Shown: positions 38,640-48,430, counted from the stretch's first letter. The stretch: DNA of 64,000 nt from Pseudoalteromonas sp. SMS1 (GCF_021530565.1 NZ_JAKGBI010000005.1:248001-312000); one strand, 5' to 3'. Numbers and translations: made by a program. The notes: generated from the letters alone by a model not told the origin.

Positions 38640-41543
38640 TTAGAACGTAAACGTTGCCCCTGCAAATAGGTAACGTCCCAATGCATCATATTGACCAGGA
38701 TATGTATTACCATTCGCTTCACCAGAAGGTCCATTTGGCACCAATGGTGGTGAGACATCAAACAGGTTATTAATCCCCGCACGAAGCGTGATGTTATCTG
38801 TTGCATTCCATGTCGCTGCTAAATCAAAGTATGTCATTGCTTTTAGCGTTGTAGGGCCATTAGACACAACATTGTTTTCATCTTTGGTGTACTCATCCAC
38901 TTCACCATAGTAGCGTACTGTGGCTGTGATATTTGCATCCCATGGTGTGATCCATGTTGTCACTAAGTTCTGTCTTAGCTCAGGTACCGGCTTTTCACAA
39001 ATACCTCTATCCCAATAACCTGCGCAGTCATCCGCAAATTCTCCAGGATAGTTTTGTGTAGCAAACTTGTCTAACCAAGTACCTTTTAATGAGAAACGAA
39101 GAGCGCCCAAATCATTGATGTCATAACGATAAGAAATATCGTAATCAATCCCTGATGTTTCAACATAACCAACGTTTCTATCCATAGATGTAATTGCAGA
39201 ACCATCTATAAATAAGCTGCCATTACTTGGTAAGCGTTGGATCAGATCACACGATTCTTGGTCGTTGTTGACAGCACAATTTCTATGAACAATGGCTTCT
39301 GGGATTTTTTGGATTGCTTTTTCAACGGAGATATCGAAATAATCAATGACAATATCTAGCCCTTCAATTGCTTCCGGTGACCATAATACACCATATGAAT
39401 AAGTGTCTGATACTTCAGGCTCTAGATCTTTAAAACCACCGTTGATGGCGTTGTACTGGCCTGCCGGGTTTGCACCTATTGAACCATACTGCTCTTCGGT
39501 GACACCCGTTCTAGCACATTGCTCAAACGTTAACGCTGGAGATTCACCAGAACATGGATCTACACCATTCCACAACCCTTGGCCTGGCGGGCGGAACAAT
39601 TCACGGATATTACCTGCACGCACCGCGCGCTGATAACTAGCTCGAACACCTAACCCATCGGTGATACGTACATCAAAAGCCGTTTTATATGTATCTGTTG
39701 AGTGGCCTGTTGAATAATCAGAGTAACGGTACGCCAACTCTAATGTTAAGCTATCAACAAAGCTATCTTCTAGTAATGGGATATTTAATTCTGTAAAGAA
39801 TTCATCTACTTCATACTCACCATTTACTGGTAAAGTTTCACCACCTTGACCTGCTCCATCACCTGTTTGGAAGTTTCTGTCAGGGTTGAATGTGAGTGTC
39901 TCTTTACGGTGTTCCAAACCAAGCACTACGCCAACACCTGTTGTTGTACCAGGTATCATAATATCGTAATCAGTCAAATCACCGGCAACATAACCACTGA
40001 TCTGAGTCGATTTAGTGCCACCGCGCGAATAAAGAGGAATGATGAGATAATCTAGTTGCTCTTGGGTAACTTTGCCGGTTTCAAAAATATTCCAAGGCAC
40101 ACAGTTTGTATCGTACCCTTCGACCACAGAACGACAAACGATATTACCCTGGTCATCTTTAACAGCATCCAGTGCTCTGGCGATATTTGTTTTTGATAGG
40201 TCATTCTGGTAGGTTTGAACAAAAGATACTTCGCCAAAATTCGCATAGGCGTCGTAAGTCCAGCTATCATTGATTTCACCTTTTACACCAACGACATAAC
40301 GTGTAGATGTATGTCGTAAATCATCTTGTCGAGGACCGCCTTCAACGTTACGCTTACCGACAAAGATACCCTCAGCAGAATCATTGATACCTAAGCCACG
40401 ATCGGTACATAGTACCTTGACTTGCTGATCAGAAAATAGCGGGTTATTACATTTAATGTCTACTCCACCTGGAAAGAAAGCACCAGAAGGCGCGATTTGT
40501 GCAACCGTGCGGTTGTCCATATAACTTAATTCAGTGTAGACCGTCGCCTTGTCATTCAAGTCATAATGAGCAATCATACCCATTGTCTTGCGTTTGTCTG
40601 GACGTTGGAAGTAGTTTAATGGGCCATAGTTAAACAATGTGCCATCGCGAGGCACAAATTCATTACCAGCCACTTTGACATCAAAGTCATCAAAGTTGGT
40701 CAATCGACCATCAGGAATGGTACCTGAACCAAAACAAGCACGGTTACCATCAGCATCTAAGTCCATCGCACAAGCACTAAAATCTCTGTTATTCTGCGTA
40801 ACAGCATCGATTTCACGGTAACTAGCGTAGGCAACGACGTTACCACGACCATCTGCCGAGTTGGCACCAAACATGATAGAAAACTCTTCTGAGCGACCGT
40901 CTGTTACACTTGACTCAGGGTTTTCAAAGCCACGCGCAGCAACCGCAGCCTGCATTTCATCGTGATCATTATTGTGCTGGTAAAGACCTGTCTGGTATTC
41001 AAATTGGAAGCCCTCAAAGTCATCTTTAAGAATAAAGTTAACGACCCCGCCGATTGCGTCTGAACCATATGTTGCAGATGAACCACCTGTCAGTACATCA
41101 ACACGCTTAACCAAAGCTGCTGGGATTTGGTTTAAGTCCGCCCCAATACCGCCTTGTGTTGGTGAACCTGATGGCAAACGACGGCCATTAACAAGTACTA
41201 ACGTACGTTCTGGTCCCAAATTACGTAAATCGACGGTCGCAGTACCTGTTGAACCATTTGATGTACCAGATGTTTGCCCTGCAAATATTGCAGGCATGTC
41301 ATTTAAAATATCTTCTATACGCGTAATGCCCGCAACTTTAATATCTTCAGCTGTTACGGTTGTTACTGGACTAGCACCCTCAAGTGCAATTCTTTTGATA
41401 CGGCTTCCGGTAACTTCTATGCGTTCGACTTTACCATCTGCACCGGCCTCTTCAGCAGCCGCTAATTGTGAAAAACCTGTTGTTAAAATAGAGCCCGCGA
41501 TTAACGAGGTCTTTATTGACTGAGACAATTTAGAGTATCTCAT
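38640..41543 (-). CDS. TonB-dependent outer-membrane receptor
   Basis: 967 residues. The signal peptide ends near SQLAAAEE. A TonB-box-like VERIEVTGSRIKR is followed by the plug (about 45-190: VTTVTAEDI, RTLVLVNGRRLPSG, RVDVLTGGSSATYGSDAIGG) and a large beta-barrel ending in YLFAGATFTF, a typical outer-membrane C-terminal strand with terminal Phe. It imports a ligand with TonB/ExbBD energy. The GSRIKR box and size match the group common in Alteromonadales and Caulobacter, often for oligosaccharides or peptides rather than siderophores; the substrate is unknown here. AAGGAAATATCA before the ATG supports the start. Confidence 0.95.
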   Translation of the reverse strand: MRYSKLSQSIKTSLIAGSILTTGFSQLAAAEEAGADGKVERIEVTGSRIKRIALEGASPVTTVTAEDIKVAGITRIEDILNDMPAIFAGQTSGTSNGSTGTATVDLRNLGPERTLVLVNGRRLPSGSPTQGGIGADLNQIPAALVKRVDVLTGGSSATYGSDAIGGVVNFILKDDFEGFQFEYQTGLYQHNNDHDEMQAAVAARGFENPESSVTDGRSEEFSIMFGANSADGRGNVVAYASYREIDAVTQNNRDFSACAMDLDADGNRACFGSGTIPDGRLTNFDDFDVKVAGNEFVPRDGTLFNYGPLNYFQRPDKRKTMGMIAHYDLNDKATVYTELSYMDNRTVAQIAPSGAFFPGGVDIKCNNPLFSDQQVKVLCTDRGLGINDSAEGIFVGKRNVEGGPRQDDLRHTSTRYVVGVKGEINDSWTYDAYANFGEVSFVQTYQNDLSKTNIARALDAVKDDQGNIVCRSVVEGYDTNCVPWNIFETGKVTQEQLDYLIIPLYSRGGTKSTQISGYVAGDLTDYDIMIPGTTTGVGVVLGLEHRKETLTFNPDRNFQTGDGAGQGGETLPVNGEYEVDEFFTELNIPLLEDSFVDSLTLELAYRYSDYSTGHSTDTYKTAFDVRITDGLGVRASYQRAVRAGNIRELFRPPGQGLWNGVDPCSGESPALTFEQCARTGVTEEQYGSIGANPAGQYNAINGGFKDLEPEVSDTYSYGVLWSPEAIEGLDIVIDYFDISVEKAIQKIPEAIVHRNCAVNNDQESCDLIQRLPSNGSLFIDGSAITSMDRNVGYVETSGIDYDISYRYDINDLGALRFSLKGTWLDKFATQNYPGEFADDCAGYWDRGICEKPVPELRQNLVTTWITPWDANITATVRYYGEVDEYTKDENNVVSNGPTTLKAMTYFDLAATWNATDNITLRAGINNLFDVSPPLVPNGPSGEANGNTYPGQYDALGRYLFAGATFTF

Positions 41544-41828
41544 TGATATTTCCTTATTAAAAAATTACGTTTTTTTTATAGTACATGTGAAATATCTTCA
41601 TCCCACGTTATAGAAGTTACTAATTTACCCACGCCCAGTCAACAGCATGTAAATAGGTACATTACATATATTACAGAAAATTTTTTGTAACTTTATAAAT
41701 AAGAAGAGAAATAAAATATAAATCGGATTAATGATTATTGCAGAAAATAAAAATATTAATATAAAGATGGCAAATTATAAAAAAATTAATACTTGAAATA
41801 TAAAATAAATAAAAAAGTTAATATTAAT
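41544..41828. other. AT-rich leader of the TonB-dependent receptor
   Basis: About 285 bases of extremely AT-rich sequence upstream of the receptor start, ending at the terminator of the EAL gene. No open frame, repeat or RNA fold stands out. It must hold the receptor promoter. Confidence 0.35.
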
Positions 41829-41858
41829 AAAAAGGGCTGTGTACACAGCCCCTTTTTA
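41829..41858. terminator. Intrinsic terminator of the REC-EAL gene
   Basis: GGGCTGTGTACACAGCCC at 41834-41851 is a perfect palindrome flanked by A-run and T-run. It lies just after the stop codon of the minus-strand EAL gene. Confidence 0.9.
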
Positions 41859-41868
41859 TTCTTTAACA

Positions 41869-44061
41869 TCAAGCGTTTTGCTTTAAGAACTCTAACAGTG
41901 CTTTCTCAGGCATGGGTTTAGCAAGTAAAAAACCCTGAACTTCATCACAGCCAAGCTCTTTTAACAACTTAGCTTGCGCCTGTGTTTCGACGCCTTCAGC
42001 AATTGTCTTCAACCCCAAGTGACGACCTAAAGAAATTACCAACTCAGCTATTGCACCACTGTCTGTTTCTGGTATCCCTTTGACAAAGGCGCGATCTATT
42101 TTTAATCGTGCCAACGGCAATTGTTGAAGATAACTCAGTGATGAAAAGCCGGTCCCAAAATCATCTATTGCAACTTCAACACCGAAAGACTTCAGCTCTT
42201 TGAGTGTTTCAATCACCGTCGTAATTTCATCCATGACGACGCTCTCAGTCACTTCCAATTCAATCTTGCTCGGCTCAACACCATGATTGACTATCGTGTC
42301 TTTGACCAACTCGGCATAATTACTGACCTTAAATTGAGGAACAGAGACATTCACAGCAACACTGAGATCTAGTTGTCGTTCAGTAAATTGCTGTTGCAAT
42401 TTACATGCTTGCTCCAATACCCATTGCCCAATATCAACAATAAGTCCGGAATCTTCGGCTAAAGGCACAAAGATCCCTGGTGAAATATAGTCACCATTGC
42501 CTGACGGCCAACGCAACAAAGCCTCACACCCAATGACTTTATTCGAAGATAAGCTAAATTGTGGTTGATACCACACTTCCAGTTTATTTAACTCAAAGTC
42601 TTGTCTGAGTTGCCGGATCAACCCTAAACGCCAAGCCATCTTTTCTTCTAAATCTGGCGTATATCGGTCAAGTACGGTATGCGCCTGCTTCGCTTGGTTC
42701 AGTGCAATATAGGCGAGCTTTAACGTCTCTAAACCAGAAGGGTGAAAATCAGCCTGATTACACACACCAATGTGAAAGTGCATAGTCAAAACATGTTCGC
42801 CAACCTGGTAAGGAACCGTGATGGCATCTACGAACCTTTGCTCATCAAAGCTATTGGACGGTAATAACAACCCAAATACATCCGCACCGATACGAGATAA
42901 TAACTGACACTCTGGAAACTCAAGTCGTAGACGCTCTTTTACTGCCAGCAATAGCAAATTGCCAACCTCTTGCCCTAAGCCATTGTTGATATCTGAAAAC
43001 TGAGCAATATCAAGTAATACAAATACCAGTCCATCCTGATCAGGTTGATAATATTTTGCGATAGAGTCTACGAAATTAGCTCTGTTAGGTAACCGAGTCA
43101 GCGTATCTTTATATGCAACATCCCTTAGTTCATTTATCAACTTAATATTGTCTACACCGACACTGACATTCGCTAAGAATATCTCTGCAAACTGTAATTG
43201 AGCTGCGCTTGGAGCATGGTCTATTTCAATGTAAATGGCCGCTCTTCGGCTCTTCCCTTGTAACAAGAAAGTAATGTCATGATCAGTATGCTGATGAACT
43301 TCTCGATCAAAACAGTTTTGAACTTGCATAATCACACGTCCATTATCTAACTGCTCTAAACCATCCCCAAAAAATTCCACATAGTTTTGTGTGCCACCAA
43401 AAATAATGACGCGTGAGCTGCTTGATATTCCTGCGACAATGCCATTTTCAGGCGCCCCAATAATTTTAGCTATCTGTTGTACCACTGCATGACTAAAAGA
43501 TATCATGTCGGTGTGGCCAAGGATCGCCTGTGATGCTTCTAAAATATTGGTTAAAGCAACACTTTGCTGCTCTAGTTCACAAATTTGTTGATATGACCTT
43601 ATTGCAGTCATCAATGAGGTGACGAGCTTTCCTCTAGTAAGCTCTGTTTTCATCTTATAATCATTGATGTCATATTCACGAATGACTTTTTCTTCTGGCG
43701 CGTAGCCAGGTTGGCCTGTACGCAAAATGATCCGCACAGCATGATTACCTATATCTTCTCTCACTTGCCGAACAACGTTGAGTCCCGCATCATCACTTTC
43801 CATGACAACATCAAGAAGAAGTACACAGACATCCGTATTATTTTTCAATGCCGTCACAGCTTCTTGACCGGAATAAGCGTGATGAAAGCGTAAGGTTTTC
43901 CCCCAAAACTCTACACCAGATAAAGCCAGTTTGGTCACCGAATGGATCTCGGGGTCGTCATCCACAACCAACACATCCCAAAAGCCAGTATCAACCTCTT
44001 GGGTCTCGTGAGACACTTCCTGATCTGCAAACAAAAAATCTTCTTGCTCAGACGCCATCAT
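41869..44061 (-). CDS. REC-DUF3369-GGDEF(degenerate)-EAL signalling protein
   Basis: 730 residues. Receiver domain (30-155) with VVDDDPEIH, phospho-acceptor D84 in LLLDVVMESD and Lys in DYKMKTE. A DUF3369 sensor-like region (about 160-320) follows. The GGDEF domain (330-480) has lost its signature: GADVF replaces GGDEF, so it should not make c-di-GMP but may bind GTP. The EAL domain (490-728) is intact, with CEALLRW, AVNVSVPQF, LEVTESV, IDDFGTGFSSL, IKIDRAFV and TIAEGVET. A phosphorylation-controlled c-di-GMP phosphodiesterase is the likely role. The start may be either of two adjacent Met codons. Confidence 0.93.
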   Translation of the reverse strand: MMASEQEDFLFADQEVSHETQEVDTGFWDVLVVDDDPEIHSVTKLALSGVEFWGKTLRFHHAYSGQEAVTALKNNTDVCVLLLDVVMESDDAGLNVVRQVREDIGNHAVRIILRTGQPGYAPEEKVIREYDINDYKMKTELTRGKLVTSLMTAIRSYQQICELEQQSVALTNILEASQAILGHTDMISFSHAVVQQIAKIIGAPENGIVAGISSSSRVIIFGGTQNYVEFFGDGLEQLDNGRVIMQVQNCFDREVHQHTDHDITFLLQGKSRRAAIYIEIDHAPSAAQLQFAEIFLANVSVGVDNIKLINELRDVAYKDTLTRLPNRANFVDSIAKYYQPDQDGLVFVLLDIAQFSDINNGLGQEVGNLLLLAVKERLRLEFPECQLLSRIGADVFGLLLPSNSFDEQRFVDAITVPYQVGEHVLTMHFHIGVCNQADFHPSGLETLKLAYIALNQAKQAHTVLDRYTPDLEEKMAWRLGLIRQLRQDFELNKLEVWYQPQFSLSSNKVIGCEALLRWPSGNGDYISPGIFVPLAEDSGLIVDIGQWVLEQACKLQQQFTERQLDLSVAVNVSVPQFKVSNYAELVKDTIVNHGVEPSKIELEVTESVVMDEITTVIETLKELKSFGVEVAIDDFGTGFSSLSYLQQLPLARLKIDRAFVKGIPETDSGAIAELVISLGRHLGLKTIAEGVETQAQAKLLKELGCDEVQGFLLAKPMPEKALLEFLKQNA

Positions 44062-44241
44062 CCACCTTATGCTAAATCACATCATTATCTGCAAGAGCAG
44101 CTTTCTCTATGGTTCATCTTATAAAATATGATAGATTTTTACTATCACGATCCGCATCCATTAACACCTAAGTAATATTATAGACGATGTTCAAATACTT
44201 GCGCTTGCTTCATGCGCAAATAAAACGACAAGGAAAGCGTA

Positions 44242-44766
44242 GTGCAGTTATTTAAAACAGCCCTAAAATATGCAGCTTTTACTTTAGTTTTCATACTTCT
44301 GACAATAAATACTTTACCAACCACTTACCACATAACCACATCAATTCCATTCACAAGCCACTCTGCGCAAGACTCAGCGCTAATGCTTTCAACCAAACAG
44401 TGGGTGCAGGCGATAAGCGTTTTGCAGTCTAGTGATATCAATTTAATTTCATTGGAAAACAGTGAAAATATCGGAGGGTTTGTCGCTTTTGAGCACCCTC
44501 AGGGAAAAGTGGACGCAACGCTGATATTACGACGCAAAAATGAAGTACAATTTCATTTGCGCTTCAATGAAGAGCATCAAGCTAGATTGCAAATTGCATT
44601 GCAACCGGCATTAAATCAAGTCAGTATAAATGTACATGGTGAAGTACTTACCCCTATTATTGGGAGTTTAGTTGCACTGATTACCAAACATTATTTAACA
44701 CAAATACTGCAAACCGCTGCAAATGAGATGAAATCTGAGCTTCGGTTACAACAGGTAGACTCTTGA
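44242..44766 (+). CDS. Membrane-anchored protein, possibly SRPBCC-like
   Basis: 174 residues from a GTG start preceded by AGGAAAG. One N-terminal helix (about 10-25, YAAFTLVFILLTINTL) anchors a domain reading YHITTSIPFTS, TKQWVQAISVL, ISLENSENIGGFVAFEH, then beta strands and a long C-terminal helix. The order (strand, helix, sheet, long C-terminal helix) resembles SRPBCC/START-like proteins, but this is a weak guess. It precedes the TIGR03899-like gene with three bases between and probably forms an operon with it. Confidence 0.68.
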   Translation: MQLFKTALKYAAFTLVFILLTINTLPTTYHITTSIPFTSHSAQDSALMLSTKQWVQAISVLQSSDINLISLENSENIGGFVAFEHPQGKVDATLILRRKNEVQFHLRFNEEHQARLQIALQPALNQVSINVHGEVLTPIIGSLVALITKHYLTQILQTAANEMKSELRLQQVDS

Positions 44767-44769
44767 AAA

Positions 44770-45636
44770 ATGACCATTAAAAATGCGCAAGCCAGATCCA
44801 GTTTGGCATTACTCATTGAAGAAAAGCTCGGTTACGCCATGACTAAGCAGGTTAAACCTGTTGCAAATAATACTCGATATAACACCACTAATTCGCAAAA
44901 CAACTTTGCTGTACAAAGTAATCATGGAACGCTCAAACGGGCATTGAAACGGGGTCAATTACAGCGTATTCAGCGTCAGCAAAATATTGAAAGTATTATG
45001 GGCATGTCTTTGACTCTATGCCCTGATGTCACAAGCCGAGGAAGACCAGATCCAGATTGGCTTGAGCACTTTATTTCACTTGCTGAGGACATAGCAAATC
45101 ACACTATGCAAAAACTGTGGGCGAAAATACTCATCGGGGAATCGATTGCCCCAGGTACATTTTCAATAAAAAGCTTGCAAACGCTTAAATTAATGACTCA
45201 AAAGGAGGCCGAGGCCCTACAAAAATGTGCCTCACTTTGCGGTTACTTAGAAAAAGAAGACAGTTATCTGATCATGCTCGGGTATTACAAAAAACCCTCA
45301 ATTTTAGACTTATTACGCAAAGGTAGTACCGAAACCCTCAACCTGTCTCAAGCGGGTCTCAGTTTTCCACAAATCCTGACATTAATGGATATCAATTTAA
45401 TGTATCGACAAGAAATTGAGTCTGCGAGTTTACAAAAGGGACAATCTTTAACGTTGGTCTACCAGAATAAGAGACTCAGCTTCGAAGCAAAAAGTAACGA
45501 CTTAGTTTTGAGCTATTACAAACTAACTCAAACTGGGGATGAACTCAAAAAGTTGATCAACACGCCAGTCAACAAAGCGTATAAACAACTGTTGGGAAAA
45601 ACGTTAGAAGAAGAGTTTAATCTGATATGGGAATAA
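44770..45636 (+). CDS. TIGR03899/DUF2806-like protein
   Basis: 288 residues. The central block LWAKILIGESIAPGTFSIKS, followed by TLKLMTQKEAEALQK, matches the conserved core of the DUF2806/TIGR03899 group, and an N-terminal basic helix (ALKRGQLQRIQRQQNIESI) precedes it. TIGR03899 is a gammaproteobacterial family of unknown function, common in Vibrio and Shewanella. There are no membrane segments and no signal. It is cotranscribed with the upstream anchored protein and ends in a hairpin terminator. Family assignment from memory of the motif, function unknown. Confidence 0.75.
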   Translation: MTIKNAQARSSLALLIEEKLGYAMTKQVKPVANNTRYNTTNSQNNFAVQSNHGTLKRALKRGQLQRIQRQQNIESIMGMSLTLCPDVTSRGRPDPDWLEHFISLAEDIANHTMQKLWAKILIGESIAPGTFSIKSLQTLKLMTQKEAEALQKCASLCGYLEKEDSYLIMLGYYKKPSILDLLRKGSTETLNLSQAGLSFPQILTLMDINLMYRQEIESASLQKGQSLTLVYQNKRLSFEAKSNDLVLSYYKLTQTGDELKKLINTPVNKAYKQLLGKTLEEEFNLIWE

Positions 45637-45647
45637 AAGTCATTGCG

Positions 45648-45694
45648 CGATCTCATATGCTTGCACAGTGATGAGATCGACAACTGTTTTTTAA
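45648..45694 (+). terminator. Hairpin and T-run after the TIGR03899-like gene
   Basis: CGATCTCAT (45648-45656) pairs with ATGAGATCG (45671-45679), then ACAACTGTTTTTTAA. The stem is perfect, the loop is 14 bases and the T-run starts seven bases after the stem, so it is a moderate terminator. Confidence 0.6.
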
Positions 45695-45708
45695 TTCCAC
45701 ATACAGAT

Positions 45709-46470
45709 TTAGAAGTGTACTTGTAAGCCGGCAAATGGACCTGATGCATCGATATCAGAGTCAAAGTCATCAATATCATCTAGTTCTAACACGAGTGAAC
45801 GGTAACCAGCTCTAATTGCCACATCCACAGCTAAGTTATCAATAAATTCCCACGCAATACCAACTTGATAGTCTTGGATCTTACTGTCATCAATTGCCAA
45901 TAAACTGCCCTCTGCAAATACGCTCAACCCCGTTAATGGCAGACCCACTTCCGCACGCAAGTAACCAAGAGGAACGAATCCTGAGAAGTCAACTGTTTCA
46001 GTTACTTGAGTACCATTCACTTCACCCGTGACCGTGACATCTGCATCAAATTGTTTTGCGTTGATACCAAAGTCAAACGACACTAAGTCATTGTCAAATA
46101 GTTCATAATACAGGATATAATCGATATGGCTTAAATCAGCAACTGTATTTGCTGTTGTGCCAACAGTGAAGTTACTGCCACCGAATTCAAAAGTATCTGT
46201 CAGGGTCGTATTACCCGTCAACTCTAATTCAGTGTACTTTAACTTTACATTGGGTACTAATGGTACAGGATGCTCCAACGACGCATAAAAGCTGGTGTAT
46301 GTTTCATCTTCAAAGTTAAACTCTTGCAGATTCCCCTTTTCAGCAAAGCTACCCTCTGGTTCACTTTGCCAGCCTTCGGCCCCCAAATACAAACCTAATA
46401 AAGTATCAGCATGTGCTGCAGGTGTAAGGCAAGCCAGAGACAACGCTGCCGCTAAACAATACTTTTTCAT
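45709..46470 (-). CDS. TIGR04219-type outer-membrane beta-barrel protein
   Basis: 253 residues. Signal peptide MKKYCLAAALSLACLTPAAHA is followed directly by DTLLGLYLGAEGWQSEPEGS, the recognisable N-terminal strand of TIGR04219 outer-membrane proteins. Alternating hydrophobic strands continue to the final AGLQVHF with terminal Phe, as expected for barrel assembly. Role unknown. Last of a three-gene unit behind DUF2333 (four-base gap) and PCuAC. Confidence 0.88.
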   Translation of the reverse strand: MKKYCLAAALSLACLTPAAHADTLLGLYLGAEGWQSEPEGSFAEKGNLQEFNFEDETYTSFYASLEHPVPLVPNVKLKYTELELTGNTTLTDTFEFGGSNFTVGTTANTVADLSHIDYILYYELFDNDLVSFDFGINAKQFDADVTVTGEVNGTQVTETVDFSGFVPLGYLRAEVGLPLTGLSVFAEGSLLAIDDSKIQDYQVGIAWEFIDNLAVDVAIRAGYRSLVLELDDIDDFDSDIDASGPFAGLQVHF

Positions 46471-46474
46471 TTTT

Positions 46475-47461
46475 TTATCCTTGCGCTAAAAGTTCACTGA
46501 GTTCTATAAGAGCTGCATTCGCTCTTGAAATATAATTAGCCATCACTAACGAGTGATTAGCAACAAATCCAAAACCACTACCATTCAAAATAATCGGACT
46601 CCAAACAGTTTCTTGAGTCGCTTCGAGCTCCCGAATAATTTGCTGTAAGCTAATTTTAGCATTCTTCTTTTCTAATACATCAGAAAAGTCATGCTCAATC
46701 GCTTTTAAAAAGTGTATCAACGCCCACGTAGCACCGCGTGACTCGTAAAAAACATCATCGATTTGCCACCATGAAGTTTTAACGATTGTTTTCTCCATTC
46801 CGGAGGTTGCTTGCAAGGCGGCACTATCCCCAGCGAGATCGGTGTTAATGCGTTCCTGACCTACACTCGCACTCAAGCGTTGACTCAAACTGCCAAGACG
46901 CTTTTCAGCCTCTTTCAGCCAACCTCTCAGATTATCTGCTCGCGCATAAAATTGACTGCCCACTTCAGCTTGGTTAGCAATTTGAGTTTGATATTCACGT
47001 AAGTAATTTATCCCGACTTGGTACTCACCTTCCGCACTGGGTAAAATCCACGCAGTGGAGCTGATATTAAACTTGGGCTGCGCTTTTTTTAAACTTGGAT
47101 GCTCAGTTGACTGAGACTGCGAGCGACTAAAGTCTTTGCGCATCGACAGCGCCAAATCACGCGACATTTCTAGAACACCAAATTCCCAAGCTGGCATGTT
47201 GTCCATCATCACGCTCGGTGGCAACACATCATTTGACAAATATCCGCCGGGTTTATCTAGCAACGTCTGCATCACCTCAATCAATGTATTTGTTGTTACA
47301 TAGCCGGTCACAAGCTGTGTATTATGCGCTTGCGCTTGCGTTTTAGCTTTTTCCACAACATCAAACTGTTTAGGTTCAAAACTCCAATACACCGCAAGAA
47401 TATAGCCAATTAACAACAAACCTGCGAGTGCAGAAAATACCTTGCCCTTATGTTCGTTCAT
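46475..47461 (-). CDS. DUF2333 family membrane-anchored protein
   Basis: 328 residues. One N-terminal membrane helix (about 11-27, LAGLLLIGYILAVYWSF) precedes a large helical periplasmic domain with GYVTTNTLIEVMQTLLDKPG, LSNDVLPPSVMMDNMPAWEF and the Trp-rich WWQIDDVFYESRGATWALIH, features of DUF2333. Function unknown. It lies between PCuAC (eight bases upstream) and the barrel protein (four bases downstream), so the three form one operon. Confidence 0.88.
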   Translation of the reverse strand: MNEHKGKVFSALAGLLLIGYILAVYWSFEPKQFDVVEKAKTQAQAHNTQLVTGYVTTNTLIEVMQTLLDKPGGYLSNDVLPPSVMMDNMPAWEFGVLEMSRDLALSMRKDFSRSQSQSTEHPSLKKAQPKFNISSTAWILPSAEGEYQVGINYLREYQTQIANQAEVGSQFYARADNLRGWLKEAEKRLGSLSQRLSASVGQERINTDLAGDSAALQATSGMEKTIVKTSWWQIDDVFYESRGATWALIHFLKAIEHDFSDVLEKKNAKISLQQIIRELEATQETVWSPIILNGSGFGFVANHSLVMANYISRANAALIELSELLAQG

Positions 47462-47469
47462 CCTAGCTC

Positions 47470-47988
47470 CTAATGATGATGATGGTGTGACTCTGATGAA
47501 AATGCATCTTTTAGAGAAACTACTTTAATGTCATTTTCAACTTTCTCACCATTTGAGAAATATAGTGTGAGTTTGCGTGTTTCGCCTACTTTTAACTTTA
47601 CTTTTGGTTCGAAGGCCATCAGATGGTAACCACCTGGTTTAAATTCAATCATGCCTTGTGCTGGCACAACCAAGGTCTTCACTGGCTGCATTTTCATCAT
47701 ACCATTACTGTGTATATGCTCATGAATCTCAACACGCTCGAGTCCTTCAATCTTCGCTTTTACAACAGTCACTGACTCTTTACTGCCATTGCTTATCGTC
47801 ATATAACCAGCCGTGGATTTTGCAGCGGGTAAAAATGCACGAATTTTTGCGTTTGAAACCTGAAGACTTGCTGAATTATGCTGTCCATGTTGATGCGCAC
47901 CATGTTGGTGATCATCATGTTGATGATTATGTGCAATGCCATAACCAGAAAAAGAGAGAAGCGAGATAAGTGCAACAGTTCTAAGCAT
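47470..47988 (-). CDS. PCuAC-type periplasmic copper chaperone, His-rich
   Basis: 172 residues. After a signal peptide (about 1-19) comes a histidine-rich block (HNHQHDDHQHGAHQHGQH), then the PCuAC beta domain with GYMTISNGS, RVEIHEHIHSNGMMKMQP and LVVPAQGMIEFKPGGYHLM, giving the His/Met copper ligands of the family, and a C-terminal HHHHH. Such proteins deliver Cu(I) to cytochrome oxidase or protect against copper in the periplasm. The histidine blocks at both ends are longer than usual. First gene of the operon with DUF2333 and the barrel protein. Confidence 0.9.
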   Translation of the reverse strand: MLRTVALISLLSFSGYGIAHNHQHDDHQHGAHQHGQHNSASLQVSNAKIRAFLPAAKSTAGYMTISNGSKESVTVVKAKIEGLERVEIHEHIHSNGMMKMQPVKTLVVPAQGMIEFKPGGYHLMAFEPKVKLKVGETRKLTLYFSNGEKVENDIKVVSLKDAFSSESHHHHH

Positions 47989-48098
47989 GATAGGATTCCT
48001 ATAATTCTGACAAAACCAGTATTGGATATGCTAAGTATACCGTTGTTATACACTGAATTCACAGCAAAATACTTATTTCATAACCCGCTTCTTCACTC

Positions 48099-48422
48099 CT
48101 AGCATAACGACCATTCATCACTGATTAGCCACGCGAATAAAATCAGTAAGCACAGTGGCAATGCAATCACCACAGATCCAAATAACAGTGCTAACACTAG
48201 CCCAATGAGCACCACTAAACCAACACCCAGTATCCCTATACTGAGCAACGCAACGACCGCCAAACACACGAGGATCAGAGCTAGAAAGCCACCCAACTCC
48301 AAACCGACCCAACTCATTTCATAAACAAATTCAGGCATACTTAATAATGCAACTGGCGCTGAAAGCCATGACATAGCAGACAAGGCTAACAATAAAAATA
48401 CAATCGCAACTGCCGCTTTCAT
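48099..48422 (-). CDS. Small multi-pass membrane protein of the psp-like operon
   Basis: 107 residues, almost entirely hydrophobic, with three to four helices (AAVAIVFLLLALSAMSW, GGFLALILVCLAVVALLSI, VVLIGLVLALLFGSVVIALP). No family recognised. It sits eight bases downstream of the PspC-like gene and is surely cotranscribed, so a role in the same envelope-stress module is likely but unproven. Confidence 0.72.
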   Translation of the reverse strand: MKAAVAIVFLLLALSAMSWLSAPVALLSMPEFVYEMSWVGLELGGFLALILVCLAVVALLSIGILGVGLVVLIGLVLALLFGSVVIALPLCLLILFAWLISDEWSLC

Positions 48423-48430
48423 ATATGCTC

